From assembly GCF_000478585.1 (NCBI RefSeq), contig NZ_ARWI01000001.1, positions 558,001 to 622,000 of the forward strand: a stretch of DNA of 64,000 nucleotides, read 5' to 3'. This stretch comes from Thiomicrorhabdus sp. Kp2 (GTDB lineage Bacteria > Pseudomonadota > Gammaproteobacteria > Thiomicrospirales > Thiomicrospiraceae). The position numbers and the translations under genes are program-made. Below, piece by piece: positions 46,103-56,434 of the stretch. The notes under the pieces were generated by a model. That model saw only the letters and a program-made list of their open reading frames with translations, did not search any database and was not told the origin of the DNA. Each line of letters opens with the position of its first letter. Position 1 is the first letter of the stretch.

Positions 46103-46962
46103 CGTTTTAACCAACACTTTTTAATATCCACACTCAAATAAGTATAAGTAAATAGGACCCATAAAACCCACGAGTTTAAAATTAAATTCTTAACGACCTT
46201 AAAAGCTGATTCGTAAGAATTTTTCACCTTAAACAAACAATATTTACCAAATGGCGCACAGTTTACCCTCATATCATAAAGTTGTCATTGCATAGCAACA
46301 AAATGAGTGCTATATTTGCCGAGCTTATATTTATAAGTATGAACTCGTAGCGCTCGATTAAGCGCAAGAATTTTTACGCCGACCGTGTTTTAAACATAAA
46401 AATGCATTTAAAGCACGATCAGATTACAAAAACTCTGAGCCATACATTTTAAATAAAAGACGATACAGCCTTACTCAATGACCTTACAAAACTAACGTTC
46501 ATTAAGTACCTATGCAAAGTTTATAAGTGCAGCGCAAAAATCATTCTTATTTGGTCAAAAACCACTTAATAAGAATCCACTCGCCATAAGACACTTAATA
46601 AATGATACGAGCAATACCGGCTGAAAGAATTATAAAATCAGATAGCTAACCACTACCTGACGGCTAGAGCAAATTGGCCAAAACAACCAATAAAAACCAC
46701 TAATTTGCTCGATAACAATGTTACACAAACACGACAGATTCAAGTTATTGCAATACGGCATTAACCCAATAAAAATAGATTTAAACAAACAACTAACGTT
46801 AACGCTACAACAAAGATGTTGGCAACCCAAGCCTTAACCCCATAGATTTAAATCATTTGTGATAACAATTCGCCTTAACACTTTCACCAGGCCTGGTAAC
46901 TAACCACTCGTTTGCATTCGTCTATTTAAAATGTCGCTCAGCTCAATTATAAAGAGAAGAGC
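46103..46962 (+). other. Long rluC-rne intergenic region, probable rne leader
   Basis: 860 bases without a convincing gene. It contains an 11-base hairpin with one wobble pair (46384-46394 with 46407-46417), a 9-base inverted repeat GAGCAAATT/AATTTGCTC (46667-46675 with 46702-46710), and a perfect palindrome copy at 46886-46897 close to rne. RNase E controls its own mRNA through a structured 5' leader in enteric bacteria; this region could do the same. Confidence 0.5.
46886..46897. repeat. ACCAGGCCTGGT palindrome, perfect, in rne leader
   Basis: Followed by AAC, 65 bases before the rne start. Confidence 0.9.
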
Positions 46963-49590
46963 ATGAAAAGAATGCTAATCAATGCGACTCAAGCAGAAGA
47001 GACGCGCATTGCCCTTGTAGATGGTCAAACCCTCTACGATCTAGATGTTGAAACACCAACACATCAAAAGAAAAAAGCCAATATCTATAAAGGTAAAATC
47101 ACCCGCATCGAGCCAAGCTTAGAAGCCGCGTTTGTTGACTATGGCGCTGAGCGTCACGGATTTTTACCTTTTAAAGAAGTAGCCGAAGAATATTTTCCGA
47201 ATCAAAAACCAGAGTCTGGTCGCTTTAGCATCAAAGATGTTTTAAAAGAAGGCCAAGAGATTATTGTTCAAGTTCAAAAAGAAGAGCGTGGCAATAAAGG
47301 TGCAGCATTATCAACCCAGATTACCCTAGCAGGTCCTTATGTTGTAATGATGCCTAACAACCCAAAAGCGGGTGGTATTTCACGTCGTATTGAAGGTGAT
47401 GAGCGTAGCGATATTCGTGATAGCCTACGTGATCTGGAGACGCCTGAAGGCATGGGACTTATTATCCGCACAGCGGGTGTAGGCAAAAACACCGAAGAAC
47501 TTCAGTGGGGTGTTAATTACTTAATTCAACTCTGGGATGCCATTAAAACAGCGTCAGTTGAAAAAGAAGCGCCTTTCTTAATTCATCAAGAATCTGACAT
47601 CGTTATCCTGGCCATTCGTGATTACCTTCGTCAAGACATTGGTGAAATCATTATCGATAACATGGAGGTCTTCCATAAGGCTCGTGATTTCATTCAGCAT
47701 GTTATGCCTCAACAGGTTTATAAAGTAAAACCTTACCAAGATACCATTCCATTATTCACTCGTTTTCAAATTGAATCACAAATTGAGTCCGCTTATCAGC
47801 GTGAAGTAACTCTACCTTCAGGTGGCTCAATTGTCATTGATATTACCGAAGCACTGACAGCGATTGATATCAACTCAAGCCGAGCAACCAAAGGGACTGA
47901 TATTGAAGATACGGCATTCAGCACCAATATGGAAGCGGCTTGCGAAATCGCACGCCAGTTACGTTTACGTGATTTAGGTGGTTTAGTGGTTATCGATTTT
48001 ATCGATATGCACTCAAACAGACATCAGCGTGAAGTTGAAAATAAAATGCGTGAAGCCGTTAAGTCAGATCGTGCACGTGTTCAAATCGGTAAGATTTCGC
48101 GCTTTGGTTTACTTGAAATGTCTCGTCAAAGACTACGCCCTTCTATTGAAGAATCTACTCAAATTGTTTGCCCACGCTGTCATGGTGTTGGTGTAATTCG
48201 CGGTGTTGAATCTTTAGGCCTTTCTATCTTGCGTTTGCTTGAAGAAGAGAGCATGAAAGAGAACACACGTCGCGTAACGGTTCAACTTCCTGTGGATGTG
48301 GCGACCTTCTTATTGAATGAAAAACGCAACCAAATCACTAAAGTTGAAGACCGTCATAACTTGCATATCTTAATTGTGCCAAATGAGCATTTGGAAACAC
48401 CGCAATACATTATGGAACGTACGCGTGTGGGTGAAGAGTCACCTCAAAACGCAAGTTATGAAATCAAAGAGATTTCCATGCCTGAAATGGAAGCGACTAC
48501 AGAGCCTGCAAAACAAATTAAGAAAGAAGAACCTGCTGTACAAAATATTCAGCCAACAGCACCACCTCCTCCAACAACCGCAGTAGCAGTAGCCGTATCC
48601 ACAGAAACGGAGCAAAAACCAGGTTTATTTGCTCGTGTTTGGAAAGCACTATTTAGCAAAGGTGAAGCCGAAGAGGAAGAAGTCAAACCTCGCCCTCGTA
48701 ATCCACGCCGTAACAACAATAACCGTCGTCGAAATAACAATGGTGAAGGTCGTAACGAAAATCGTAATAACCGTAGTCGTAACAACCGTAATCGCAATGA
48801 CGATACACGTACTGACAACCGTAAACCACGTAATAACCGCCCAGATGAGAATGAAGTAGAAAATCAAACAACTCAACCTCAAGCGGACAAAACACGTAAA
48901 CCACGTCGTAACAACCGTAATCGTCGCAATCGTGAAGATGAAGCCATTGTAAATGATGAGGTATTAAATAATACTCCATCAACAACTGACTCTGATGACA
49001 AAACAAACAAAGAGAGCAACAACTCAGCCGACACCAAATCATCAGAAGACAAAGAGAACAAAGGCCGTCGTAATACTGGTGGTCAACGCCGTCGTAGCCG
49101 TTACAACAGTCGTAGCTACAATAGCCGTAGACGTGCGCCAGCTGGCGCTGCTGAGTTATCAATAGATTCTCCAGCACCAGGTTCTGAACATCTCGCTAAT
49201 GAAGAGAAAATAGCTTCACCTGCTACTGAAACGCCAGTAAAAACGGAAGTAGCTGAAACCGTTAACACTCCAGTTGAATCCGTGAACACGCCAGAAGTTG
49301 AAAACATTGAAACCTCTTCTACAGAAGAAAATTCAACTGTTAAAGAAGTGTCTGAACCAAAAACCTCTGTAATTGAATCAGAAGAAAACTCAGATGCAGG
49401 CGCAACAAGCCAGAATGAAACTGAAAAAACAGTAACGGATGGTGAAGAAACAACTGAAAGCGAAGAGAAACCAAGACAAAGAAGACGTCCACGTACTCGT
49501 AGACCACGTCCTTCCGGACCTCGTCCACGAAAAGAACGTTCTGAAAACACGGATTCATCTACGCCTAAAGGAGAAAGCTCAGAAGACTAG
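46963..49590 (+). CDS. rne: Ribonuclease E
   Basis: 875 residues. S1 domain at about 39-119, RNase H-like and catalytic core to about 410 ([12 protein letters not shown] and VVIDFIDM hold the metal-binding aspartates), and the Zn-link cysteines 403 and 406 (CPRC). The rest is a disordered scaffold with Arg/Asn-rich RNA-binding stretches, then a Glu/Thr-rich part and a basic end (RPRTRRPRP). It starts RNA decay and processes rRNA and tRNA. Start ATG has AGAGAAGAG upstream. Confidence 0.95.
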   Translation: MKRMLINATQAEETRIALVDGQTLYDLDVETPTHQKKKANIYKGKITRIEPSLEAAFVDYGAERHGFLPFKEVAEEYFPNQKPESGRFSIKDVLKEGQEIIVQVQKEERGNKGAALSTQITLAGPYVVMMPNNPKAGGISRRIEGDERSDIRDSLRDLETPEGMGLIIRTAGVGKNTEELQWGVNYLIQLWDAIKTASVEKEAPFLIHQESDIVILAIRDYLRQDIGEIIIDNMEVFHKARDFIQHVMPQQVYKVKPYQDTIPLFTRFQIESQIESAYQREVTLPSGGSIVIDITEALTAIDINSSRATKGTDIEDTAFSTNMEAACEIARQLRLRDLGGLVVIDFIDMHSNRHQREVENKMREAVKSDRARVQIGKISRFGLLEMSRQRLRPSIEESTQIVCPRCHGVGVIRGVESLGLSILRLLEEESMKENTRRVTVQLPVDVATFLLNEKRNQITKVEDRHNLHILIVPNEHLETPQYIMERTRVGEESPQNASYEIKEISMPEMEATTEPAKQIKKEEPAVQNIQPTAPPPPTTAVAVAVSTETEQKPGLFARVWKALFSKGEAEEEEVKPRPRNPRRNNNNRRRNNNGEGRNENRNNRSRNNRNRNDDTRTDNRKPRNNRPDENEVENQTTQPQADKTRKPRRNNRNRRNREDEAIVNDEVLNNTPSTTDSDDKTNKESNNSADTKSSEDKENKGRRNTGGQRRRSRYNSRSYNSRRRAPAGAAELSIDSPAPGSEHLANEEKIASPATETPVKTEVAETVNTPVESVNTPEVENIETSSTEENSTVKEVSEPKTSVIESEENSDAGATSQNETEKTVTDGEETTESEEKPRQRRRPRTRRPRPSGPRPRKERSENTDSSTPKGESSED

Positions 49591-49627
49591 TTCAATACAA
49601 GTTAAACACTAGGCATTTAAAGCAACT

Positions 49628-49668
49628 AAAAAGCACCCAAAACAGATGTTGAGGGTGCTTTTTTTTAC
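49628..49668 (+). terminator. Rho-independent terminator of rne
   Basis: Stem AAAAGCACCC/GGGTGCTTTT with a 14-base loop and eight or more T residues. Confidence 0.9.
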
Positions 49669-49730
49669 CTATTTTTTTATTTTTATTACCTATTACTCAT
49701 TCATTACTTTAGCCAAACAAGACAAAAGCT

Positions 49731-49742
49731 ACCAGGCCTGCT
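49731..49742. repeat. ACCAGGCCTGGT palindrome, 11/12, between rne and the phosphatase gene
   Basis: ACCAGGCCTGCT, preceded by AAAAGCT, the same left flank (AGCT) as the copies at 23357 and 26148. Confidence 0.8.
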
Positions 49743-49760
49743 TATTCTTATAGAACCAGA

Positions 49761-50249
49761 TTAACTTCTTGAAAAATGCTGCTCTTTGATATGCTTTAAC
49801 AACCCTTCGGAGGCAGAATCCACTAAATCAAATACATGCTCAAACCCTTGAGCTCCGCCATAGTATGGATCAGGCACTTCTCGTTCTTCATAGTCTTGCG
49901 TGTAATCCAAAAACATTTGAATTTTTTGATGATGCTCAGGCAATGCCATATCAAGCAGATTGTGATAATTTTCATCATCCATCGCTAAAATGTAGTCATA
50001 CTGGTAAAAGTCGCCAAAATCCACCTTTCTGGCTCGCAAATCGAGCATCTCAATCCCACGATCTCTCGCGGTTTGCATAGAGCGTGTATCAGGGTGTTTG
50101 CCAATATGATAAGCCGCTGTTCCAGCAGAGTCGATGTCAATTCTATCCTCAAAACCTTCATCTCTAACCATTTTTCTAAAAACCGCATGAGCAGTGGGCG
50201 AACGGCAAATATTGCCAAGACAAACAAATAAAACAGAAACTTTACTCAT
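49761..50249 (-). CDS. Low-molecular-weight protein-tyrosine phosphatase
   Basis: 162 residues. The P-loop CLGNICRSP has Cys10 and Arg16, and the general acid lies in VPDPYYGG. It removes phosphate from tyrosine, often on cell-surface polysaccharide kinases; no such kinase is nearby. Confidence 0.92.
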   Translation of the reverse strand: MSKVSVLFVCLGNICRSPTAHAVFRKMVRDEGFEDRIDIDSAGTAAYHIGKHPDTRSMQTARDRGIEMLDLRARKVDFGDFYQYDYILAMDDENYHNLLDMALPEHHQKIQMFLDYTQDYEEREVPDPYYGGAQGFEHVFDLVDSASEGLLKHIKEQHFSRS

Positions 50250-50326
50250 GAGTAATAAACCTTTTTTCTTCTTTTAAAAGCATTCGTATAAAATAAGCCC
50301 ATTAGTTTACAAGGCTCACCCTTAAA

Positions 50327-50992
50327 ATGCACTCTTTGCCAACCTCACCCGCTCTTCAATTCAAATTCAGCTCAGACTGGATTCTTTATGCCGATGAACA
50401 CATTATTGTGGTCAATAAACCCAGTGGTTTACTATCTGTACCAGGTAGGGGAGTGGACAAACAAGAGTGTTTAGCCTCTCACCTTGCAGCGGATTTTGCC
50501 GATGTTAAGATTGTTCATCGTCTGGACATGGATACCTCTGGACTGATGGTGGTTGCCCGCTCTGCTGAAGCACACAGACACCTCAGTCGACAATTTCAAG
50601 AACGCCAAACTCAAAAGACTTACCATGCCGTTTGCAGTGGCAAACCAAGCTTAAAGTCGGGCTACATCAATCTGCCTATGCGTTGCGATTGGGAAAAACG
50701 CCCCCTACAAATGATTGACTTTAAACAGGGTAAAGGCGCGCAAACTCATTGGAAAATTCTAGAACAAAACCGAGACACTTTTTTAGTTGAACTAACTCCT
50801 ATCACTGGACGCTCTCACCAATTAAGACTGCATATGAAATCGCTCGGCCACCCCATTTTAGGCGACAACCTTTATGCGGACTTTTTCAGTTTAAATCAAT
50901 CCCCAAGATTAATGTTACACGCTAAAACACTGAGCTTTAGCCACCCTATTACAGAAAACAAAATGGACTTTGATTGCCCAAGTTTATTTTAA
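50327..50992 (+). CDS. RluA-family pseudouridine synthase
   Basis: 221 residues without an S4 domain. Catalytic motif HRLDMDTSG, followed by LTPITGRSHQLRLH. Length and lack of S4 fit RluA (23S position 746 and tRNA position 32) better than RluC/D, but the exact target is not proven. Confidence 0.88.
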   Translation: MHSLPTSPALQFKFSSDWILYADEHIIVVNKPSGLLSVPGRGVDKQECLASHLAADFADVKIVHRLDMDTSGLMVVARSAEAHRHLSRQFQERQTQKTYHAVCSGKPSLKSGYINLPMRCDWEKRPLQMIDFKQGKGAQTHWKILEQNRDTFLVELTPITGRSHQLRLHMKSLGHPILGDNLYADFFSLNQSPRLMLHAKTLSFSHPITENKMDFDCPSLF

Positions 50993-51150
50993 ACTAGATT
51001 GGTTTTTATACTTTGTAGTATGGACTTACCCTGAGTCAACTTAATGGCATGCAATATGCTTATTACTCACTAAAAATTCAAATTAAAAGGCCTCTAAACC
51101 TTATTAGCTACTAAATTTAGAGTCACTTGAAAAGGATAGGAATACTCGCC

Positions 51151-52407
51151 ATGTCAGAAATCGATTTAGAAAAAGATGACAAAGCCACCCAAGAAATGTT
51201 ATCAATGATGGGAAATATTACTCCAGAAATGAGTGATTCTCTTGAAGACTTTGATGCGGATGATTTGTTAAATGCTCTTGATGAGCTCCCCTCTATTGAA
51301 GCTGACCAAGATGAAACCCAAGACGTATATAGTTCAAAAGAGACTGATGACAATGACGACACAGAAACGGATTCACTTGCGGACTTAGGTATTGATTTAG
51401 ATGACCTTGACTCTTTAATGGCAGAAGCGGCTTCTGAAGTTGAAACTGAAGTTGAAGTCAAAGAACCACCTCAAGAAATGAGTTCAGCAGGCGACGATAT
51501 TGACTTAGACAGCTTAGATTTAGATGACTTAGAGGGTTTAGATGACATAGATAATCTTGACGATTTATCCCAGAGCGAAGCAGAAACAGCTCTTGAAGTC
51601 GATTCAGAAGGATCCGAGGTCAACCTAGACGATATTGACCTCAATGAATTCACAGAAGATGCTGGTACGCCTAATGAAAATAGCGATGAAGTGACCGCTG
51701 AGATGGATAATATTGATTTAGACAATCTGGATTTGGATGATTTAGACAACCTAGCAGATACTACTTCTGAAACAGGTAGTGAAACGACCGAACCTGACGA
51801 TGGCAATAACGATATGCCAGACCTAGATGATATTGACCTAGAAGCTCTGGATAACGCAGAAGAAGAGTTACCTATTGATCAAGCGGGTATTGAAGACACC
51901 GATATCGAAGATGATGTAGAACACATTTCTGAAACCAGCGAAACGGAAAACAGTCACCTAGAAATGGTCATGGAAAACCAAGACACAAACCAGATGCACG
52001 CAACAGAAGAGATATCAAACGATGATCTTTCGCTGATAGACCAAGCAAGCCAATCTGTTTCAGCTATGGAAGAAGCGATAGGCCTTGACCAATCCATTCA
52101 AAACATAGCTCAAGAAGTAAAAACGACTGCACAAGAAGCCACTCAATTAGCGTTAGCGACTTCTAAAGAAGCGCAAGCTTCTGCCGAAAAAACACAGCAA
52201 GCAATTGAAGCTACTTTCGCCGCTGCCGAACGCGCTTTTGAAGCGGCTAAAAAAGCAGGTTACACTGTGGATCTAACGCAATTAAACAGTAATCAAAACA
52301 CTGAAGAAGTTGCAGCCCAGTTAGCTGAAATACAAGAAAAGAATACCCATTTAAAATCTGTCAATGAGAGCATCAGAGCGAGAATTGCAGAAATGAAAGC
52401 AGAATAG
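51151..52407 (+). CDS. Highly acidic repeat protein with C-terminal coiled coil, unknown function
   Basis: 418 residues from the ATG at 51151 (MSEIDLEKDD), with AGGA nine bases upstream; the longer frame starts at a TTG. Residues about 70-250 hold several blocks of the form D-I-D-L-D-x-L-D-L-D-D-L, separated by Ser/Glu/Thr-rich linkers. Residues about 315-418 are Ala/Glu/Gln/Lys-rich and predicted coiled coil (TSKEAQASAEKTQQAIEATF). There is no signal peptide or membrane segment. The next gene, 10 bases on, shares the Ala-rich helical style (LALETSKTAQEAA), so the two may bind each other. No family is recognised. Confidence 0.8.
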   Translation: MSEIDLEKDDKATQEMLSMMGNITPEMSDSLEDFDADDLLNALDELPSIEADQDETQDVYSSKETDDNDDTETDSLADLGIDLDDLDSLMAEAASEVETEVEVKEPPQEMSSAGDDIDLDSLDLDDLEGLDDIDNLDDLSQSEAETALEVDSEGSEVNLDDIDLNEFTEDAGTPNENSDEVTAEMDNIDLDNLDLDDLDNLADTTSETGSETTEPDDGNNDMPDLDDIDLEALDNAEEELPIDQAGIEDTDIEDDVEHISETSETENSHLEMVMENQDTNQMHATEEISNDDLSLIDQASQSVSAMEEAIGLDQSIQNIAQEVKTTAQEATQLALATSKEAQASAEKTQQAIEATFAAAERAFEAAKKAGYTVDLTQLNSNQNTEEVAAQLAEIQEKNTHLKSVNESIRARIAEMKAE

Positions 52408-52417
52408 GCCCTTTCTT

Positions 52418-53695
52418 ATGAGTGATATTATGGATGACCTACTTGAAGAAGTTGAACAACTTGAGCAATCCACTCAGGAGTTGGAGTCTGCTACCCAAAA
52501 AACGGCAACTCAAAAAAAACAGGTAGATGACGTGACAAATAAAATGACTTCTGAAGCTAATTTACTCGCTTTAGAAACATCTAAAACAGCCCAAGAAGCG
52601 GCAGTACAAAGTCATCAAGCAGCCCAATCTTCTATAAAACAAGCAGAATCACTCAAAGAACAAGTACTAGAGCTGAATGAGTCGAACTTTAATTGGCGAC
52701 AAGCCGTTCGTAATGCCAGTAAAGAAATACAATCTGCTAAAAGTACGTTTACAGTCATGTTAATTACTTCCATCGTGTTTAGCCTAGTCGCACTGGGTGC
52801 AATGGGCTATCTGCTTTACGCCATGCAAAAACAAGAAGCACAGTTCAAAGGTGAAGTGCTTGATATGGTTTCCACTGAAAACACGCTACTGAATAAAAAA
52901 ATCACACTCAAAATGGATGAACTGGCCTCTGTCATTGAAATGCTTACGCAACAAGTGTCACAAAGTCAGATGCAAACCTCAAATATGACTGACAAACTTG
53001 AGCTATCTGAGAGTGAATCAAAATCCGATTTAATGCACGAAACAGCCGAACAAATTGAAACCCAACAAGAAACTAAGCAGCCAATAATAGATAACTCATT
53101 AACAACAGAAGTTGCCAATGACATGGCTGCAAACGCGCGTAAAACGGAACATACAGCAGAACATGGTTCAGAGCCTAATTCAGATCATAACATTGAAAAA
53201 CAGAATACTGAAAAACAAGATATTGAACCAAAAGTAATAACAGAAGCTCATCAAAAACCAGCGACTCTTGAAAAAGCGGTTCAAACGGAGGCTTCTGCTC
53301 AAGACGCAGTACAAAATACCATTTCAGCAAAAGAATACGCTGAATTAAAAGAACTCATTGAAAAGATACTGGCTGAACAGAAAGCTTTGCAAACACAGCA
53401 ATTGCAAGCCACTCCCCCAGCTGGTTTAAGTTCTGAACAAGTTAAAAAACTTAACGACATTAGCTGGCTTGTTAGAAAACAAGCTAAAACACTACAAGCT
53501 ATTGAAGCCAAAATAGGATTAAAACAAAACGGTAAAACCACTCAAGCAAATCGCAACACCGTTATAAACGAAATTAAAAATCTACAGTTGCAACAAGGTG
53601 CTTTACAAAAACAGTTATCTGAGATTCAAGTAACACTCAAAAAATACACTGAGCAACCCAAAGAAGCTGCACCCTATAGCTATAAAGCCAAATAA
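52418..53695 (+). CDS. Single-pass membrane coiled-coil protein, unknown function
   Basis: 425 residues. An N-terminal coiled coil (1-105) with LALETSKTAQEAAVQSHQAA echoes the end of the previous protein. One membrane segment lies at about 111-133 (FTVMLITSIVFSLVALGAMG). The rest is a long polar, Gln/Glu/Lys-rich rod ending in further coiled coil (about 315-415). Likely bound to the inner membrane, with its N-terminus in the cytoplasm where the acidic partner is. Function is not recognised. Confidence 0.8.
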   Translation: MSDIMDDLLEEVEQLEQSTQELESATQKTATQKKQVDDVTNKMTSEANLLALETSKTAQEAAVQSHQAAQSSIKQAESLKEQVLELNESNFNWRQAVRNASKEIQSAKSTFTVMLITSIVFSLVALGAMGYLLYAMQKQEAQFKGEVLDMVSTENTLLNKKITLKMDELASVIEMLTQQVSQSQMQTSNMTDKLELSESESKSDLMHETAEQIETQQETKQPIIDNSLTTEVANDMAANARKTEHTAEHGSEPNSDHNIEKQNTEKQDIEPKVITEAHQKPATLEKAVQTEASAQDAVQNTISAKEYAELKELIEKILAEQKALQTQQLQATPPAGLSSEQVKKLNDISWLVRKQAKTLQAIEAKIGLKQNGKTTQANRNTVINEIKNLQLQQGALQKQLSEIQVTLKKYTEQPKEAAPYSYKAK

Positions 53696-53723
53696 CTTTA
53701 AAGCGCACTCGTTAACTTATTTT

Positions 53724-53758
53724 AAAAGCCTTTATCTGCAAAGATATGGGCTTTTTTA
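53724..53758 (+). terminator. Terminator of the acidic/coiled-coil operon
   Basis: Stem AAAAGCC/GGCTTTT with an inner TATCT/AGATA pairing and six T residues after it. Confidence 0.85.
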
Positions 53759-53857
53759 ATTTAGAGAGCAACATACTGCTAAACAAGCCAAATACAAACA
53801 CGTCAACCAAACAAAAGATAAGACAACCTCAGAACTGAGGATTTTTTAAAGACATAA

Positions 53858-53897
53858 AAAAACCCCGTATTACTCAATTGCAATACGAGGTTTTCAA
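53858..53897 (-). terminator. Terminator of tRNA-Ser
   Basis: Stem of 13 pairs with one mismatch (AAAACCCCGTATT with AATACGAGGTTTT), directly after the tRNA on the minus strand and followed by T residues. Confidence 0.8.
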
Positions 53898-53901
53898 AAT
53901 A

Positions 53902-53992
53902 TGGCGGTGGACTAGGGATTCGAACCCCAGGTAGGCTACAAACCTACAACGGTTTTCAAGACCGCCGCCTTCAACCGCTCAGCCAGTCCACC
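53902..53992 (-). tRNA. tRNA-Ser (TGA)
   Basis: 91 bases with encoded CCA, anticodon TGA in GGTCTTGAAAACC, and the long variable arm of serine tRNAs (TTGTAGGTTTGTAGCCTAC). Confidence 0.95.
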
Positions 53993-54009
53993 ATGTTTTG
54001 ATGTGGCGT

Positions 54010-54037
54010 ATTATAGAGGTCTGAGCATTTTTTGCAA
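54010..54037 (-). promoter_or_regulatory. Sigma-70 promoter of tRNA-Ser
   Basis: On the minus strand TTGCAA (54037-54032), a 16-base spacer and a perfect TATAAT (54015-54010), with a G+C-rich discriminator. Confidence 0.8.
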
Positions 54038-54087
54038 GGCGTTTTATTAAGTTTTTTAGCTTTTTTTTCGTAAAATAATATGAACTC

Positions 54088-54099
54088 ACCAGGCCTGGT
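54088..54099. repeat. ACCAGGCCTGGT palindrome, perfect, just before ogt-like gene
   Basis: Followed by AATATC, ending 9 bases before the ogt-like ATG, so it overlaps the place where a ribosome site would be. No other Shine-Dalgarno sequence is visible there. Confidence 0.9.
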
Positions 54100-54108
54100 A
54101 ATATCATT

Positions 54109-54435
54109 ATGACAAAACATTTAAAAAACAATAGGTTAACTTTTAATGAGCAATGTTATGCCTTGCTGAGCCTAATTCCAAAAGGAAAAGTAACAACCTA
54201 TAAAGCGATTGCTGAAGCTTTAGAGACAAAAGCTTACCAAGCTGTAGGCAATGCTATGGCGGCAAATCCCAACCCCATTAAAGTGCCCTGCCATAGAGTG
54301 GTAAATAGCAATGGTGCGATTGGCAACTATGCATTTGGGGTAGATAAAAAAATTGAGTTATTACAATCAGAGGGTGTGATAATTCAAAATGGTAAAGTCA
54401 TGGACTTTAAAGCGCATTTCTTCGATTTCAAGTAG
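54109..54435 (+). CDS. Methylated-DNA--protein-cysteine methyltransferase, single domain
   Basis: 108 residues, only the DNA-binding domain of the family. The acceptor Cys61 is in VPCHRV, so it can take alkyl groups, unlike the Trp-bearing alkyltransferase-like proteins of the same length. The helix-turn-helix part (TYKAIAEAL) with its arginine finger region follows the normal order. It repairs O6-alkylguanine. Downstream is a shared palindromic terminator with serS. Confidence 0.85.
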   Translation: MTKHLKNNRLTFNEQCYALLSLIPKGKVTTYKAIAEALETKAYQAVGNAMAANPNPIKVPCHRVVNSNGAIGNYAFGVDKKIELLQSEGVIIQNGKVMDFKAHFFDFK

Positions 54436-54465
54436 CACCCAGTCATTTGCATACATTAGACATAA

Positions 54466-54491
54466 AAAAAGCACCAGGCCTGGTGCTTTTT
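54466..54491. terminator. Bidirectional terminator whose stem core is the ACCAGGCCTGGT palindrome
   Basis: The perfect copy at 54473-54484 is extended by GC and runs of five A and five T into a 26-base perfect palindrome between convergent ogt-like and serS genes. The T tracts on both strands make it a textbook two-way terminator. Confidence 0.9.
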
Positions 54492-54521
54492 AGTACGTTA
54501 CGTGAGGTAAGTAAACAGAGG

Positions 54522-55817
<1,296 letters not shown>

Positions 55818-55904
55818 CTATTTGATGGTTCTTTGTAAGAGCGAGTTGATTATGGCGTTTCGCTCGATAAATTTGCGAAGTATTTTAACACTTCTTCACG
55901 GCAA

Positions 55905-56432
55905 TTATGCATCTCCTTCAAGGAGTTCAATATCCACAATCAACTCATTGGCTAACTCTTCCAGTAGTGCTCTTATCTTACTCACAGGTACATCGCTTGC
56001 AATGTGTATTCTCATATTTGCTTTAAAGAGTTGCTCACCAGACATTGAGGCTTCAATCACCTCGGTCTCTAACTCATCAACATTGGCATTTATTTGCGCT
56101 AAAACGGAGGAAATACGATGAATAATGCCTGGCTGATCTTGGCCAATCAGTTCAATTTCAAATTGGTTTTCAGAAGGTGTAGCTTGACTTACGCCACTCT
56201 CTTCAAAAATCACACTTAAACCGAGTTCGGCCGAGTTTTGCAAATCCGCTTGAAACGCTGCAAATTCACTCACGGGTAAATCGACTCGCAAAATACCTGC
56301 AAACTTACCTGACAAACTCGCCATTCGGCTCTCAACCCACTCTCCTTGATGTGCCACGATGATTTTGGATAGCGATTTAACCAGGCCTGGTGAGTCGTTG
56401 CCTAATACACTAATCACCACAGATTTTTTCAT
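55905..56432 (-). CDS. Tandem ACT-domain regulator, GcvR-like
   Basis: 175 residues from the ATG at 56432 (MKKSVVISVLGNDSPG), with GGAGG upstream. Two ACT domains (about 4-75 and 88-165; second begins FEIELIGQDQPGII). It is coded two bases after gcvP, so a role in glycine-cleavage control, like E. coli GcvR, is likely. A perfect palindrome lies in the first ACT domain. Confidence 0.82.
   Translation of the reverse strand: MKKSVVISVLGNDSPGLVKSLSKIIVAHQGEWVESRMASLSGKFAGILRVDLPVSEFAAFQADLQNSAELGLSVIFEESGVSQATPSENQFEIELIGQDQPGIIHRISSVLAQINANVDELETEVIEASMSGEQLFKANMRIHIASDVPVSKIRALLEELANELIVDIELLEGDA
56380..56391. repeat. ACCAGGCCTGGT palindrome, perfect, in gcvR-like gene
   Basis: Followed by GAG; read as S-P-G-L-V on the minus strand, exactly at the conserved ACT-domain turn. 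Confidence 0.9.
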
Positions 56433-56434
56433 AT

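Noticed and set aside
46630-46830. 66-codon open frame on the minus strand in the rne leader
   Set aside because: No ribosome site, no recognisable protein and biased toward Cys/Leu/Ile as expected of a chance frame in A+T-rich DNA.
48683-49177. 164-codon open frame opposite rne
   Set aside because: It is the antisense shadow of the Arg/Asn-rich scaffold of RNase E and has an implausible Tyr/Cys/Asp-rich composition.
51471-51806. Ser-rich open frame opposite the acidic protein gene
   Set aside because: Shadow of the Asp/Leu repeats; composition follows the sense codons.
51600-51850. DNA-level tandem repeats in the acidic protein gene
   Set aside because: The similarity is in the Asp/Leu codons only; the DNA copies are too diverged to count as a DNA repeat family.
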